Assembly (NCBI GenBank): GCA_023300375.1
Contig: JALZWO010000107.1
Span: 1 to 33,306 of the forward strand
From: Granulosicoccus sp.
Lineage (GTDB): Bacteria > Pseudomonadota > Gammaproteobacteria > Granulosicoccales > Granulosicoccaceae
DNA: 33,306 nucleotides
Reading direction: 5' to 3'
Shown: one piece after another, positions 23,414 to 31,681 of the stretch
Position numbering within the stretch: position 1 is the first letter of the stretch
How the letters are laid out: each line of letters begins with the position of its first letter
The notes under the pieces: model-generated
The model's input: only the letters and a program-made list of their open reading frames with translations
What the model was told of the DNA's origin: nothing
The model's database searches: none
Made by a program: the position numbers and the translations under genes

Positions 23414-24322
23414 TCAACTCAGGTGCTTCTTGAAAAAATCCAAGGTGCGTGTTTCAGCCAGCTGAGCAGTAGCTTCGTTATAACGCGGCGTAGAGTTGTT
23501 GTGAAACCCGTGCTTCGAATTCTCGTACACATGTCGGATGTGGTCTTTTCCACCGGCAACGAGTGCAGCTTCGAATTCTGGCCACTGGGCGTTAATGCGG
23601 TCATCATCACTAGCTGTTTGTACCATGAGTGGTGCTTGCATAGCAGCCACGTCGGCAGCGTCTGGCGATGAACCATAGAAAGGCACTGCGGCATGAAGAT
23701 CAGCACCCATCACAACAGCTAGATGGTTGGTCGTGCCACCACCCCAGCAAAAACCCACAGAGCCCAGTTTGCCTGTTGACAGTTCATGGTTTTGAACAAA
23801 GCGCGCACTATTAAGCATGTCGCGTTTCAATTTGGTTTGATCGAGACTTTTCTGCAATATTTTGCCGTCATCATCGTTGCCTGGATAGCCGCCAACCGGT
23901 GATAGACCATCAGGTGCTATGGCAAGAAAACCCATGGTAGCGAAACGTCGAGCGACGTCTTCGATGTAAGGATTAAGGCCACGATTTTCATGGATAACAA
24001 TCACTGCTGGATGCGGCCCCGCCTCTGCTGGCTGAACTAGATAGGCGCGCATTTCTCCAGATGTACCTTCTGGAGAGGCGTAGTCAACATAGTTGGCTTT
24101 GATACGTTCGTCGGTGAACGAAATGGTTTGAGCTTGAGCGTATCGCGGCAGAAGCGACTGTGCCATAGCGAGTCCTGAGACACCGGCAATAGTCATGGCG
24201 CTGGCTTTTTGCAAGAAATCCCGACGTGTCATACCGGTGTGACAATACTCATCATACAGGTCATAAATTTGACGATCGACGTCTTCCGGTGCAATGTGTG
24301 TGGCGTCGTTTTGCCCAGTCAT
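23414..24322 (-). CDS. Tat-exported dienelactone-hydrolase-family protein
   Basis: 302 residues, alpha/beta hydrolase of the dienelactone hydrolase family with a twin-arginine signal: MTRRDFLQKASAMTIAGVSG (residues 31-50) and a cleavage-like AQAQ near residue 62-65, so it acts in the periplasm. Catalytic triad: Cys192 in GFCWGG (cysteine nucleophile typical of the family), Asp near 240 in SDDDRIN, His271 in SKHGFHN. HENRGLNPYIEDVARRFATM is also family-typical. The N-terminal 30 residues before the Arg pair are long for a Tat signal, as seen in YghX-like hydrolases. Substrate unknown. Convergent with the MDR gene. Confidence 0.9.
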   Translation of the reverse strand: MTGQNDATHIAPEDVDRQIYDLYDEYCHTGMTRRDFLQKASAMTIAGVSGLAMAQSLLPRYAQAQTISFTDERIKANYVDYASPEGTSGEMRAYLVQPAEAGPHPAVIVIHENRGLNPYIEDVARRFATMGFLAIAPDGLSPVGGYPGNDDDGKILQKSLDQTKLKRDMLNSARFVQNHELSTGKLGSVGFCWGGGTTNHLAVVMGADLHAAVPFYGSSPDAADVAAMQAPLMVQTASDDDRINAQWPEFEAALVAGGKDHIRHVYENSKHGFHNNSTPRYNEATAQLAETRTLDFFKKHLS

Positions 24323-24606
24323 GGTGAATCTCCTATGGTTTTAAAATTTGAGTGTTTAACTACTGTACGCATCAATGCGTGTCTATGGTTTATTTGTTAG
24401 TGGCATTCACTATCAACAATCGACCGCTAAACTACACAAAGTTCCCGCCCAATTTGCAGCCGCCTGTGCAGCTTCTCCCAACAAGGTCGCGCCGCGTCAA
24501 TACTTTCATCTGGTAGGGCGTATTCATTTTTTTTAATTCCTTCGAGCTGAATAAAAAAATTGAGCTGTGGATTCTCGGGTGCGAACTATGCTTACACATT
24601 AGCTCT

Positions 24607-25677
24607 ATGGATGTGGATGGAATAGCAATGGCTGGAAATGATGCGCTTGATAATTTTCTCAAGCAGCTGAAAAGCTCAAGAGGTAAGTCCGGTAGAGGAG
24701 GTGGCTCTTCAGGCACTTTTGTGTCCACTGGCGGCAATGGCAGTTTTTTAGGTATGGGTGCACTTATAGTCCTGGGGCTAATTGCGTACTCTATGTATAC
24801 CGCCGCTTACACTGTGCCCAGTGATTCGGTTGGGATTGTGCAGCGCTTTGGGGCGTATTCGACGGAACGCACATCAGGTTTGCATTTCAAACTGCCTCTA
24901 GGAATAGACAAGGTCACCATCCTGCCTGTTAAACGGCAGTTGAAGCAGGAATTTGGTTTCTACACATCAGGTGCAACCAATACCAGTCAAGCCCGAAGCA
25001 ACGATCTGGCGCAACAGAGCCAGATGGTAACGGGAGACTTGAACGCAGCATTAGTTGAATGGGTGGTTCAGTACCGTATTTCAGAGCCGCTTAAATATCT
25101 TTTTGAAGTGCGCAACCCTGGCGAGACACTTCGAGATTTATCGGAGTCTGTGATGCGTGAAGTGGTTGGTGATCGCACGGTAGATGAAGTCATCACTATC
25201 GGTCGACAAGAGATAGAAGATGAGGCACTCGTTAATATGCAGGATCTGGTGAGTAAATATGCCATTGGTGTGAGTATTGACCAGGTGCAGCTGAAGAACA
25301 TCAATCCGCCGCGCCCTGTTCAGGAATCGTTCAACGAGGTGAATCAAGCGCAGCAAGAAAAGGAAAGCCTGATAAACGCGGCAAGACGTGAGTACAACAA
25401 AGTTATTCCGCTAGCCGAAGGCGAAAAGGATCAGCGTATTCGCGCCGCTGATGGTTATCGCTTGAAACGTATCAATGAAGCAGAGGGAGACGCATCACGA
25501 TTTAACGCCGTATTCACCGAATATCAGAAAGCGCCTGTGGTTACTCGTCGCAGAATTTATATTGAAACCTTGCAAGAAGTGTTACCTAATTTAGATAGCA
25601 AGATAATTGTGGATGATAGCTCTCAACAAATTCTACCGCTGATGCATCTTAATCCTGGTCAGGAGACCTTGCGATGA
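24607..25677 (+). CDS. hflK: HflK, subunit of the FtsH protease modulator
   Basis: 356 residues from ATG 24607; ATG 24628 (MAGNDALDNFLKQLKSS) is an equally good start. One N-terminal transmembrane segment (LGMGALIVLGLIAYSMY, about 49-66) and then an SPFH/PHB domain: YTVPSDSVGIVQRFGAYSTE, SGLHFKLPLGIDKV, DLNAALVEWVVQYRI, VVGDRTVDEVITIGRQEIED, followed by a coiled-coil QQEKESLINAARREYNKVIP. HflK and HflC form a periplasm-facing cage that encloses FtsH at the inner membrane. The stop overlaps hflC by four bases. The usual upstream hfq-hflX genes are absent here. Confidence 0.94.
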   Translation: MDVDGIAMAGNDALDNFLKQLKSSRGKSGRGGGSSGTFVSTGGNGSFLGMGALIVLGLIAYSMYTAAYTVPSDSVGIVQRFGAYSTERTSGLHFKLPLGIDKVTILPVKRQLKQEFGFYTSGATNTSQARSNDLAQQSQMVTGDLNAALVEWVVQYRISEPLKYLFEVRNPGETLRDLSESVMREVVGDRTVDEVITIGRQEIEDEALVNMQDLVSKYAIGVSIDQVQLKNINPPRPVQESFNEVNQAQQEKESLINAARREYNKVIPLAEGEKDQRIRAADGYRLKRINEAEGDASRFNAVFTEYQKAPVVTRRRIYIETLQEVLPNLDSKIIVDDSSQQILPLMHLNPGQETLR

Positions 25678-26654
25678 AAATCATACACATAGCATTTGCC
25701 ATTGTTTGTCTGGGTGTTGTATTGTTGGCCTCCGGATTTTTATATACGGTTGATGAAACTGAACAAGTTATCATTACTCAGTTTGGCAAGCCTGTGGGTG
25801 ATCCGAAAACTGAAGCGGGTTTGAAATTTAAAACCCCTTTTATTCAGCAAGTAAATCCTATTGATAAGCGCATTCTGGAGTGGGACGGGGCACCGAGCAA
25901 CATGCCGACAAAAGACAAGCTTTACATCGCTGTTGATTTGTTTGCACGTTGGAGAATCACAGATCCATTGCAGTATTTCCTGCGCTTACGTGACGAGCGT
26001 AGCGCTCAATCGCGCCTAGACGACATTTTGGGTAGTGAAACCCGGAATGCCGTGGCCAAACACGAACTCATTGAAATTGTGCGAACCACTAAAGATCGGG
26101 AACCACTACGAGATGCGTTTCTTTCAGAGTCTGATCTGAATACTTTGGGCGGTTTGGTACCGATTCGTAAAGGTCGGGCGTTAATAGAAGAGGAAATATT
26201 CAGCGCTGCTGCTCCAAAAATTGAAGTGTTTGGAATTGAGTTGTTGGATATCCGGTTCAAGCGGATCAACTACAACGAAAGCGTTCGTCCAAAAATCTAC
26301 GAACGTATGATTAGTGAGCGTCGTCAAATTGCTGAGCGGTTTCGTTCTGAGGGTAACGGAGAGGCTGCGCGTATCAATGGTAATCGTGAACGAGAACTGA
26401 ACAGGATTCGTTCTGAAGCTTATCGTGAGGTGGAGCAAATCCGTGGTACTGCCGATGCTGAAGCTACCGGGATTTATTCTTCGGCTTATAACCAATCGAC
26501 AAAGGCTGCTGACTTTTATGAATTTCAGCGAACCATGGATATGTACAAGTCAGTTATGGAGACTAACTCTACGCTAATAATGAGCACCAGCAGTGAGGCT
26601 TGGGAGTATCTGACATCTATGGACCCAAACGCTGAAGACGACGAAGAACAGTAA
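25674..26654 (+). CDS. hflC: HflC, subunit of the FtsH protease modulator
   Basis: 326 residues, membrane-anchored SPFH protein partnering HflK. The N-terminal segment FAIVCLGVVLLASGFLYTVD is the membrane anchor, followed by ETEQVIITQFGKPVGDPKTE, GLKFKTPFIQQVNPIDKRIL, the SPFH core, and a long charged C-terminal helix (AERFRSEGNGEAARINGNRE). The start ATG lies in a four-base overlap (ATGA) with the hflK stop, so the two are translationally coupled. Length normal. Confidence 0.95.
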   Translation: MKIIHIAFAIVCLGVVLLASGFLYTVDETEQVIITQFGKPVGDPKTEAGLKFKTPFIQQVNPIDKRILEWDGAPSNMPTKDKLYIAVDLFARWRITDPLQYFLRLRDERSAQSRLDDILGSETRNAVAKHELIEIVRTTKDREPLRDAFLSESDLNTLGGLVPIRKGRALIEEEIFSAAAPKIEVFGIELLDIRFKRINYNESVRPKIYERMISERRQIAERFRSEGNGEAARINGNRERELNRIRSEAYREVEQIRGTADAEATGIYSSAYNQSTKAADFYEFQRTMDMYKSVMETNSTLIMSTSSEAWEYLTSMDPNAEDDEEQ

Positions 26655-26666
26655 ACATTATTTGAA

Positions 26667-26699
26667 AATGGCAATGTTACATATCAGTGCATTGCCATT
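26667..26699. terminator. Hairpin after hflC
   Basis: AATGGCAATG (26667-26676) and CATTGCCATT (26690-26699) are perfect ten-base arms with a 13-base loop, 12 bases after the hflC stop. No T-run follows, so it may act in RNA stability or Rho-assisted termination. Confidence 0.55.
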
Positions 26700-26753
26700 G
26701 CTAATGAGGGGTTATGTGAGTGGTGGTACGTGTTATGTTTCACCAATGTCTTA

Positions 26754-26781
26754 AAAACGTGCGTAAAATTTCGTACGTTTT
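26754..26781. repeat. AAAACGT inverted repeat upstream of the PAPS-reductase-like gene
   Basis: AAAACGT (26754-26760) and ACGTTTT (26775-26781) flank 14 bases; a CTAGCTAG palindrome and a T7 run follow at about 26787-26803. It could be a regulatory site or terminator in the 256-base gap; function unknown. Confidence 0.3.
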
Positions 26782-26910
26782 AACCTCTAGCTAGAAGTTT
26801 TTTTACGCCTAAGTTCATATTATGGAACATAATCCCTAACTGCTTGATGATACTTGCCTCCCTGTTAGGTGCGCCTTATATTTGATGCACACGCTATCAA
26901 AGGTAATCGC

Positions 26911-27525
26911 ATGTTTCGCTCTGATATTCAAGATTTACACTCGAATGCGCAAGCTGCTGAAATTATTGCATCGGTAAACGCCATATCAAATAGCGTTGTT
27001 CTCTCAACCAGCTTTGGCCATTATTCGGCGGTACTGCTCAAGCTGGTTACTGATGTTGCGCCACGCACGCCAGTACTATGGGTTGATACTGGTTACAACA
27101 CAGAGCAAACGTACCGCTACTGTGAGTTATTAAAAGATCGGCTCAACCTGAATCTGCATATTTACCATCCTCAACGTAGCGTGACGCATCGCTCTGCATT
27201 GGGAGGAAAGGTAGAGCCAAACGATGATGGCTTTCAAGAGTTTGTTGATGAGATAAAATTGGAGCCATTCAGACGAGCGCTTAGCCACTTTGAGCCTGAG
27301 TATTGGTTGTCGGGTATTCGTGGAGAAGAAACTGAGCACCGTCGTTCGCTGGGCATCTTGTCAGAAGGTCCTAATGGGATAAAAAAGGTAGCACCGTTGT
27401 ATTATTGGGCAGAAAAAGATCTCACTAATTTTATGATTGAACACGACTTGCCATTCGAAGAAAACTACGTTGATCCGACAAAGCTAAGTGCAAAAAACGA
27501 GTGTGGTTTGCACTGCCGGCTGTAG
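26911..27525 (+). CDS. Phosphoadenosine phosphosulfate reductase-like protein
   Basis: 204 residues from ATG 26911, which has AAAGG about seven bases upstream; an extension to 26869 is not conserved. Adenine-nucleotide alpha-hydrolase-like fold of CysH, reducing (P)APS to sulfite in assimilatory sulfate reduction. Motifs are VVLSTSFGHYSAVLLKLVTD (P-loop-like), LWVDTGYNTEQTYRYCE, WLSGIRGEETEHRRSLG and the C-terminal ECGLHC with the catalytic cysteine. The [4Fe-4S] cysteine pairs of APS reductases are absent, which points to a PAPS-type, thioredoxin-dependent enzyme. No other sulfate-assimilation gene is nearby. Confidence 0.85.
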   Translation: MFRSDIQDLHSNAQAAEIIASVNAISNSVVLSTSFGHYSAVLLKLVTDVAPRTPVLWVDTGYNTEQTYRYCELLKDRLNLNLHIYHPQRSVTHRSALGGKVEPNDDGFQEFVDEIKLEPFRRALSHFEPEYWLSGIRGEETEHRRSLGILSEGPNGIKKVAPLYYWAEKDLTNFMIEHDLPFEENYVDPTKLSAKNECGLHCRL

Positions 27526-27588
27526 GCATGATGCGGGTTGCATGGTTCTGGACTCAACCCAAACCACCAGTTGTCTACGCCAAAGTCA

Positions 27589-27684
27589 CGCCATCTGCGC
27601 GAGGGCAAGAACCGCCATCTGCGCGAAGGCAAGCCACGTCATCTGCTCGAGGGTAGGCCACGTCATCTGCGCGAAGGCGGAGAT
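27589..27684. repeat. Four 24-base tandem repeats, degenerate REP-like units
   Basis: Units start at 27589, 27613, 27637 and 27661; each reads CGYCATCTGCGCGARGGC followed by a variable six bases. The core resembles the widespread proteobacterial REP-like sequence CGTCATTCCCGCGAAGGCGGGAATC, with CTG where CCC is usual. No spacer separates units, so this is not a CRISPR. It lies between convergent genes. Confidence 0.85.
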
Positions 27685-27713
27685 TCATGTGGGCCGAAGT
27701 AAATACCAGTATT

Positions 27714-27793
27714 CAAGATTCTCGCCTGCGTGGGAATGACGGTTAGGCGATACTTTTGTCAAGGTTCTCGCCTGCACAGGAACGACGTTTAGG
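27714..27793. repeat. Two 34-base direct repeats, inverted relative to the 24-base units
   Basis: Copies at 27714-27747 and 27760-27793 (CAAGRTTCTCGCCTGC-type start, GACG near the end) agree at about 28 of 34 positions. Their core, TTCTCGCCTGCGTGGGAATGACG, is the reverse complement form of the REP-like family seen at 27589-27684, so the block can fold into a large hairpin. The second copy contains the stop codon of the minus-strand acyltransferase gene. Confidence 0.8.
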
Positions 27794-29186
27794 GCAAGCT
27801 CTCAACTAGGTGCCGAATCGAATTGGCGTAGTAGTTCAGCAGTTGCTGCTCATCTGGGTTAGCTTGCAGTAGGCCATCAGCCTCCAATAGTGCTCCGCGC
27901 ATAACGAGCATGCGCACTCCAACATCTACCGCATAATTATCATCACCGCGTGGTATGTACGCTCTATAGCCGGCTTGTTGCAATTGGTTCAACAGTGCAA
28001 GCACGTCAGCTTTAAGTTCAAGAATACTGAAACTTCGCAGCGGATCGGCGATAATAACCGTGGTAACCAATGACACAGGCAGTATGGGTACGATGTTGCC
28101 AATGCGCTGCATCATATCTGCTGCCAGTGGCGTAACATCATTTAACTGATTTAGACCCAGAGACCGCTCTTTCATCCAAGCGCGAAGTGATACAGGAACG
28201 CCAAAATTCACGCAGGCATACCCATTCTTGTATCGTGTTCCAAGCAGTTTTTTCCAAGCTACTTTGCTAACGTGTTTGATGATAACGCCCATAGCGAACA
28301 ACGATGAGCGTCGCGGCAATTGCTCTAATGAACGCAACAAGCTTCTATCTTCCATCACTCGATCGTAGTTAATGCCTACCGGTATAAACACAATGTCGCG
28401 CTCACCGTCAGGGTCGAAGCCTCGAGTCATGTAACCGAGTAAACCGAGCTTTGCTGGTTTTAAATGACCATCAAGGCTGAGTTTTCCTTCAGGAAACACC
28501 GCTTGTGGTACTCCACCTTGGGCGGCCATTTGTACGTAGCATTCCAACACACGCCTGTACAGAGGGTCACCAGAATCACGCCGCACGAAATATCCTCCCA
28601 TGGCGCGAATCAATTGCTGTAGCGGCCAGATTCTTGCCCATTCGCCTACTGCATACGACAAGGCTGTGCGCTCAGCGGCAAGGTAGGTGGCAAGGATATA
28701 GTCCATATTGCTGCGGTGGTTCATTAGAAAAACCACGCTGCTGTCAGGGCTTATATCTTTAAGGGTTTCGTCTTCAGAAAACCCTAAACGGACCCTGTAA
28801 AATGTGTGCACCACGTGACGGGCCAGCCAGTAGGCGCCCTTGAAATACACTAGAGCATTGAAGGCCGGCACGATCTCTCGTGCGTAGGTGTTTACTCGTT
28901 GCATTAGTGCTTCGCGTGGAATGTCTTCTTCACGGGCTAACTGATCGATCATTTCGATGACATGCGGGTGATAGCTGAGTCGATCTACCAGAACCGTACG
29001 CTTGGTCAGTTTGAAGCTGGGGAGTTGTAGCGCCAGGCGCGAGTTCACCTCGTCGATGAGCTTGTTGGCGCGACGCCGCAGCACCCAACGTGCCGAAGGT
29101 AGCAAAAAGTGCTGTAGCAACCAAAGGACTGCAATACTTAGAAACAGCCAGACAAACCATAGGGGGAGTTCAACAGTCGAGTTCAC
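27789..29186 (-). CDS. PlsB-like glycerol-3-phosphate/lysophospholipid acyltransferase
   Basis: 465 residues, membrane-bound acyltransferase of the PlsB/PlsC superfamily. One N-terminal transmembrane segment (LWFVWLFLSIAVLWLLQHFL). Acyltransferase motif I is NHRSNMD (HxxxxD), followed by YFVRRDSGDPLYRRVL (motif II), FPEGKLSLDGHLKPAKLGLL (motif III, FPEG) and VFIPVGINYDRVMED (motif IV), as in glycerol-3-phosphate acyltransferases. It is much shorter than E. coli PlsB (about 800 residues) and longer than PlsC (about 245), so the acceptor is not certain. The 3' end overlaps a REP-like repeat. Divergent from the glyoxalase-like gene. Confidence 0.86.
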   Translation of the reverse strand: MNSTVELPLWFVWLFLSIAVLWLLQHFLLPSARWVLRRRANKLIDEVNSRLALQLPSFKLTKRTVLVDRLSYHPHVIEMIDQLAREEDIPREALMQRVNTYAREIVPAFNALVYFKGAYWLARHVVHTFYRVRLGFSEDETLKDISPDSSVVFLMNHRSNMDYILATYLAAERTALSYAVGEWARIWPLQQLIRAMGGYFVRRDSGDPLYRRVLECYVQMAAQGGVPQAVFPEGKLSLDGHLKPAKLGLLGYMTRGFDPDGERDIVFIPVGINYDRVMEDRSLLRSLEQLPRRSSLFAMGVIIKHVSKVAWKKLLGTRYKNGYACVNFGVPVSLRAWMKERSLGLNQLNDVTPLAADMMQRIGNIVPILPVSLVTTVIIADPLRSFSILELKADVLALLNQLQQAGYRAYIPRGDDNYAVDVGVRMLVMRGALLEADGLLQANPDEQQLLNYYANSIRHLVESLP

Positions 29187-29283
29187 ACTAATCAGGCCTG
29201 CAGTTAATGGGTAGCAAGAATGGCGGGGCGCAGGAAGAGTATACTTGTCGGCCCTTATTACTGTTTAGAAGCCCTAGCATTGT

Positions 29284-29949
29284 ATGTCTGCCGAATCGGA
29301 GTTCGACTGTCGTTTTGACCACTTGGTGCTGTGCACCAACGAGCTAGCCAGCGGCGCTCGATGGTTTGAAGAAAAAAGTGGTGTTTTGATGGACAAAGGT
29401 GGCAGTCATCCGCTGATGTCTACGCACAACCGCCTAAGCGCTCTGTCCGATAATTCCTTTATGGAAATTATCGCCATTGACCCTAAAGCCCCAGCGATTC
29501 CTCAAGCGCGCTGGTTTGATCTTGATAGCCCCGGGTTCCAACAGTATCTCAAGCAAGCTCCTGCGCTGGCTACTTGGGTGGTTGCCACTGATAATCTCGA
29601 GGCTGCTTTGAACGCTGCGCGCGAGGCGGGCATTGACGCTGGGGAGTCCGTTGCGAGTACTCGGGGAGAACTTCACTGGAATATAGCCGTCAGAGCCGAT
29701 GGAACCCTAGCATGTGGTGGGGCGTTCCCGATCCTTATACAATGGCCAACGGGGATTAACCCAGTGAATAGTATGCAGGATCAGGGCTTACAGCTAAAAT
29801 CACTCAGTGTGCAGCACCCCGAATCCGACAAATTGCTTAACGCTTTGATGGCTATCGGTGCTGAGCACCTTGTTGAGGTTAATGAGGGACCGGTTTTGCT
29901 GAGGGCACAGATGAGCTGCGAAGACCGATCGTTCGATCTGCGTTCTTAG
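29284..29949 (+). CDS. Glyoxalase-like (VOC-fold) domain protein
   Basis: 221 residues beginning ESEFDCRFDHLVLCTNELAS, a Glyoxalase_3-like vicinal-oxygen-chelate domain. Two beta-alpha-beta-beta-beta modules are visible: FDHLVLCTNELASGARWFEE with STHNRLSALSDNSFMEIIAI, and LKSLSVQHPESDKLLNALMA. A histidine (FDH) and glutamate (MEIIAI) at the expected metal positions remain. Substrate unknown. No membrane segment or signal. It precedes pgi, 70 bases upstream, in the same direction. Confidence 0.78.
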   Translation: MSAESEFDCRFDHLVLCTNELASGARWFEEKSGVLMDKGGSHPLMSTHNRLSALSDNSFMEIIAIDPKAPAIPQARWFDLDSPGFQQYLKQAPALATWVVATDNLEAALNAAREAGIDAGESVASTRGELHWNIAVRADGTLACGGAFPILIQWPTGINPVNSMQDQGLQLKSLSVQHPESDKLLNALMAIGAEHLVEVNEGPVLLRAQMSCEDRSFDLRS

Positions 29950-30018
29950 GCGCATCTGCACCCTCGTATGCACCTTGGGGTGTTAAATGTTACAAATAAC
30001 CACGGAAAATTACTATCC

Positions 30019-31677
30019 ATGTCAAACAAGAGTCCAGTAGAGCTTGAACAATGGCGTGCTCTAGAGGCACATCAACAGAGTGTGGCAAGCACCAGTTTGC
30101 GTGAGCTCTTTGCCAACGATGCCAATCGGTTTGAGAAATTCCAGCTCAATGCAGCAGGCATTTTTCTGGATTTTTCAAAAAATCATATAACGCAAGAAAC
30201 GCATCAGAAGCTTATCGCTCTAGCTGAAGCCAGTGGCGTACAGGCCAAGTTCAAGGCCATGTTTTCAGGTGAAATTGTCAACACCACGGAAAAGCGTCCG
30301 GTATTGCATACCGCTTTGCGTTATCAAGGCAGCGATCCTATTCTGGTGGAAGGCAAGGATGTGATGCCGGGTGTGCGAGAAGTACTGGATCGTATGCGTG
30401 TGTTCACGCAGCAGGTTCGAGATGGCAGTTGGACAGGTTTTACTGGCAAACCCATCACGGATGTTGTCAATATCGGCATTGGTGGTTCAGATCTAGGCCC
30501 CCTAATGGCGGTAGAGGCTCTGGCCCCGTTTGCTCACGAACTGCTTACTATTCATTTTGTATCCAACGTCGATGGGTCTCACCTGGTATCCACTCTTAAA
30601 AAGGTGAATCCGGAAACAACATTATTCGTTGTAGCCTCCAAAACCTTCACTACTCAGGAAACGCTGACCAACGCGCATTCGGCCCGTGATTGGTTTTTGC
30701 AAAGTGCGGCAACTGACGCTGATGTGGCCAAACACTTTGCGGCGCTGTCTACGAATGCCGATGCGGTCTCGACTTTCGGCATCGACACCAACAATATGTT
30801 CGGATTCTGGGACTGGGTAGGTGGTCGTTATTCTTTATGGTCGGCTATTGGTTTACCGCTTGCCTTATCTATTGGTATGGACCGCTTCGAGGAATTTCTT
30901 AGTGGTGCTTATGAGATGGACCGGCATGCGCTGGAAGCACCATTGGCTGAGAACATGCCAGTCACTTTGGCATTACTCACCGTTTGGTATAACAATTTCT
31001 GGGGAGCGCCCAGTCACCTGATTGCACCTTACGATCAATACTTACATCGCTTTCCGGCCTACTTGCAACAGCTCACCATGGAAAGCAACGGCAAGTCGGT
31101 GCATCATGATGGTACAGTGGTGAACATGGCCACTGGGCCTGTTGTCTGGGGCGAACCCGGTACAAATGGGCAGCATGCGTATTTTCAGCTTGTACATCAG
31201 GGCACGCACTTAATACCCACTGATTTCATTATGGCAATGCAAAGCTTGAATCCTTTAGGCATTCATCATGAGTTGTTGATGGCCAACTGCTTTGCACAAT
31301 CTGAAGCCTTGATGATGGGTAAGAACGCCGATGAGCTACATGCAGAGATGAAGCAAAGTGGTGCGTCTGAAGATGAGATAGGCGAGCTTACTGGGCATCG
31401 TACTTTCCAAGGTAATCGGCCGAGCAACACCTTGTTAGTGCAACAGTTAACGCCCAAAGCATTAGGGTCACTTATTGCTTTGTACGAGCAGAAGGTATTC
31501 GTTGAGGCGGCTATTTGGGATATCAATGCATTTGATCAGTGGGGGGTGGAGCTTGGTAAGGCTCTGGCTAAATCGATACACGGTGAGATTCAGGAAGGCT
31601 TAACAGTAAAATCTCACGATGCATCGACCAACGGGCTCATCAATCGCACTCTAAAACTAAACAATACTCTGGCATAA
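30019..31677 (+). CDS. pgi: Glucose-6-phosphate isomerase
   Basis: 552 residues from ATG 30019 ([20 protein letters not shown]); the ATG at 29968 adds a non-conserved 17-residue tail. It interconverts glucose-6-phosphate and fructose-6-phosphate. Signature sequences: [60 protein letters not shown] (first signature), the [20 protein letters not shown] block with catalytic histidine, and [10 protein letters not shown]. Length normal. It ends four bases before parC, so the two are probably cotranscribed. Confidence 0.97.
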   Translation: MSNKSPVELEQWRALEAHQQSVASTSLRELFANDANRFEKFQLNAAGIFLDFSKNHITQETHQKLIALAEASGVQAKFKAMFSGEIVNTTEKRPVLHTALRYQGSDPILVEGKDVMPGVREVLDRMRVFTQQVRDGSWTGFTGKPITDVVNIGIGGSDLGPLMAVEALAPFAHELLTIHFVSNVDGSHLVSTLKKVNPETTLFVVASKTFTTQETLTNAHSARDWFLQSAATDADVAKHFAALSTNADAVSTFGIDTNNMFGFWDWVGGRYSLWSAIGLPLALSIGMDRFEEFLSGAYEMDRHALEAPLAENMPVTLALLTVWYNNFWGAPSHLIAPYDQYLHRFPAYLQQLTMESNGKSVHHDGTVVNMATGPVVWGEPGTNGQHAYFQLVHQGTHLIPTDFIMAMQSLNPLGIHHELLMANCFAQSEALMMGKNADELHAEMKQSGASEDEIGELTGHRTFQGNRPSNTLLVQQLTPKALGSLIALYEQKVFVEAAIWDINAFDQWGVELGKALAKSIHGEIQEGLTVKSHDASTNGLINRTLKLNNTLA

Positions 31678-31681
31678 AATA

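Noticed and set aside
27589-27684. CRISPR array
   Set aside because: The four 24-base units are directly adjacent without unique spacers, are degenerate, and have no cas genes nearby.
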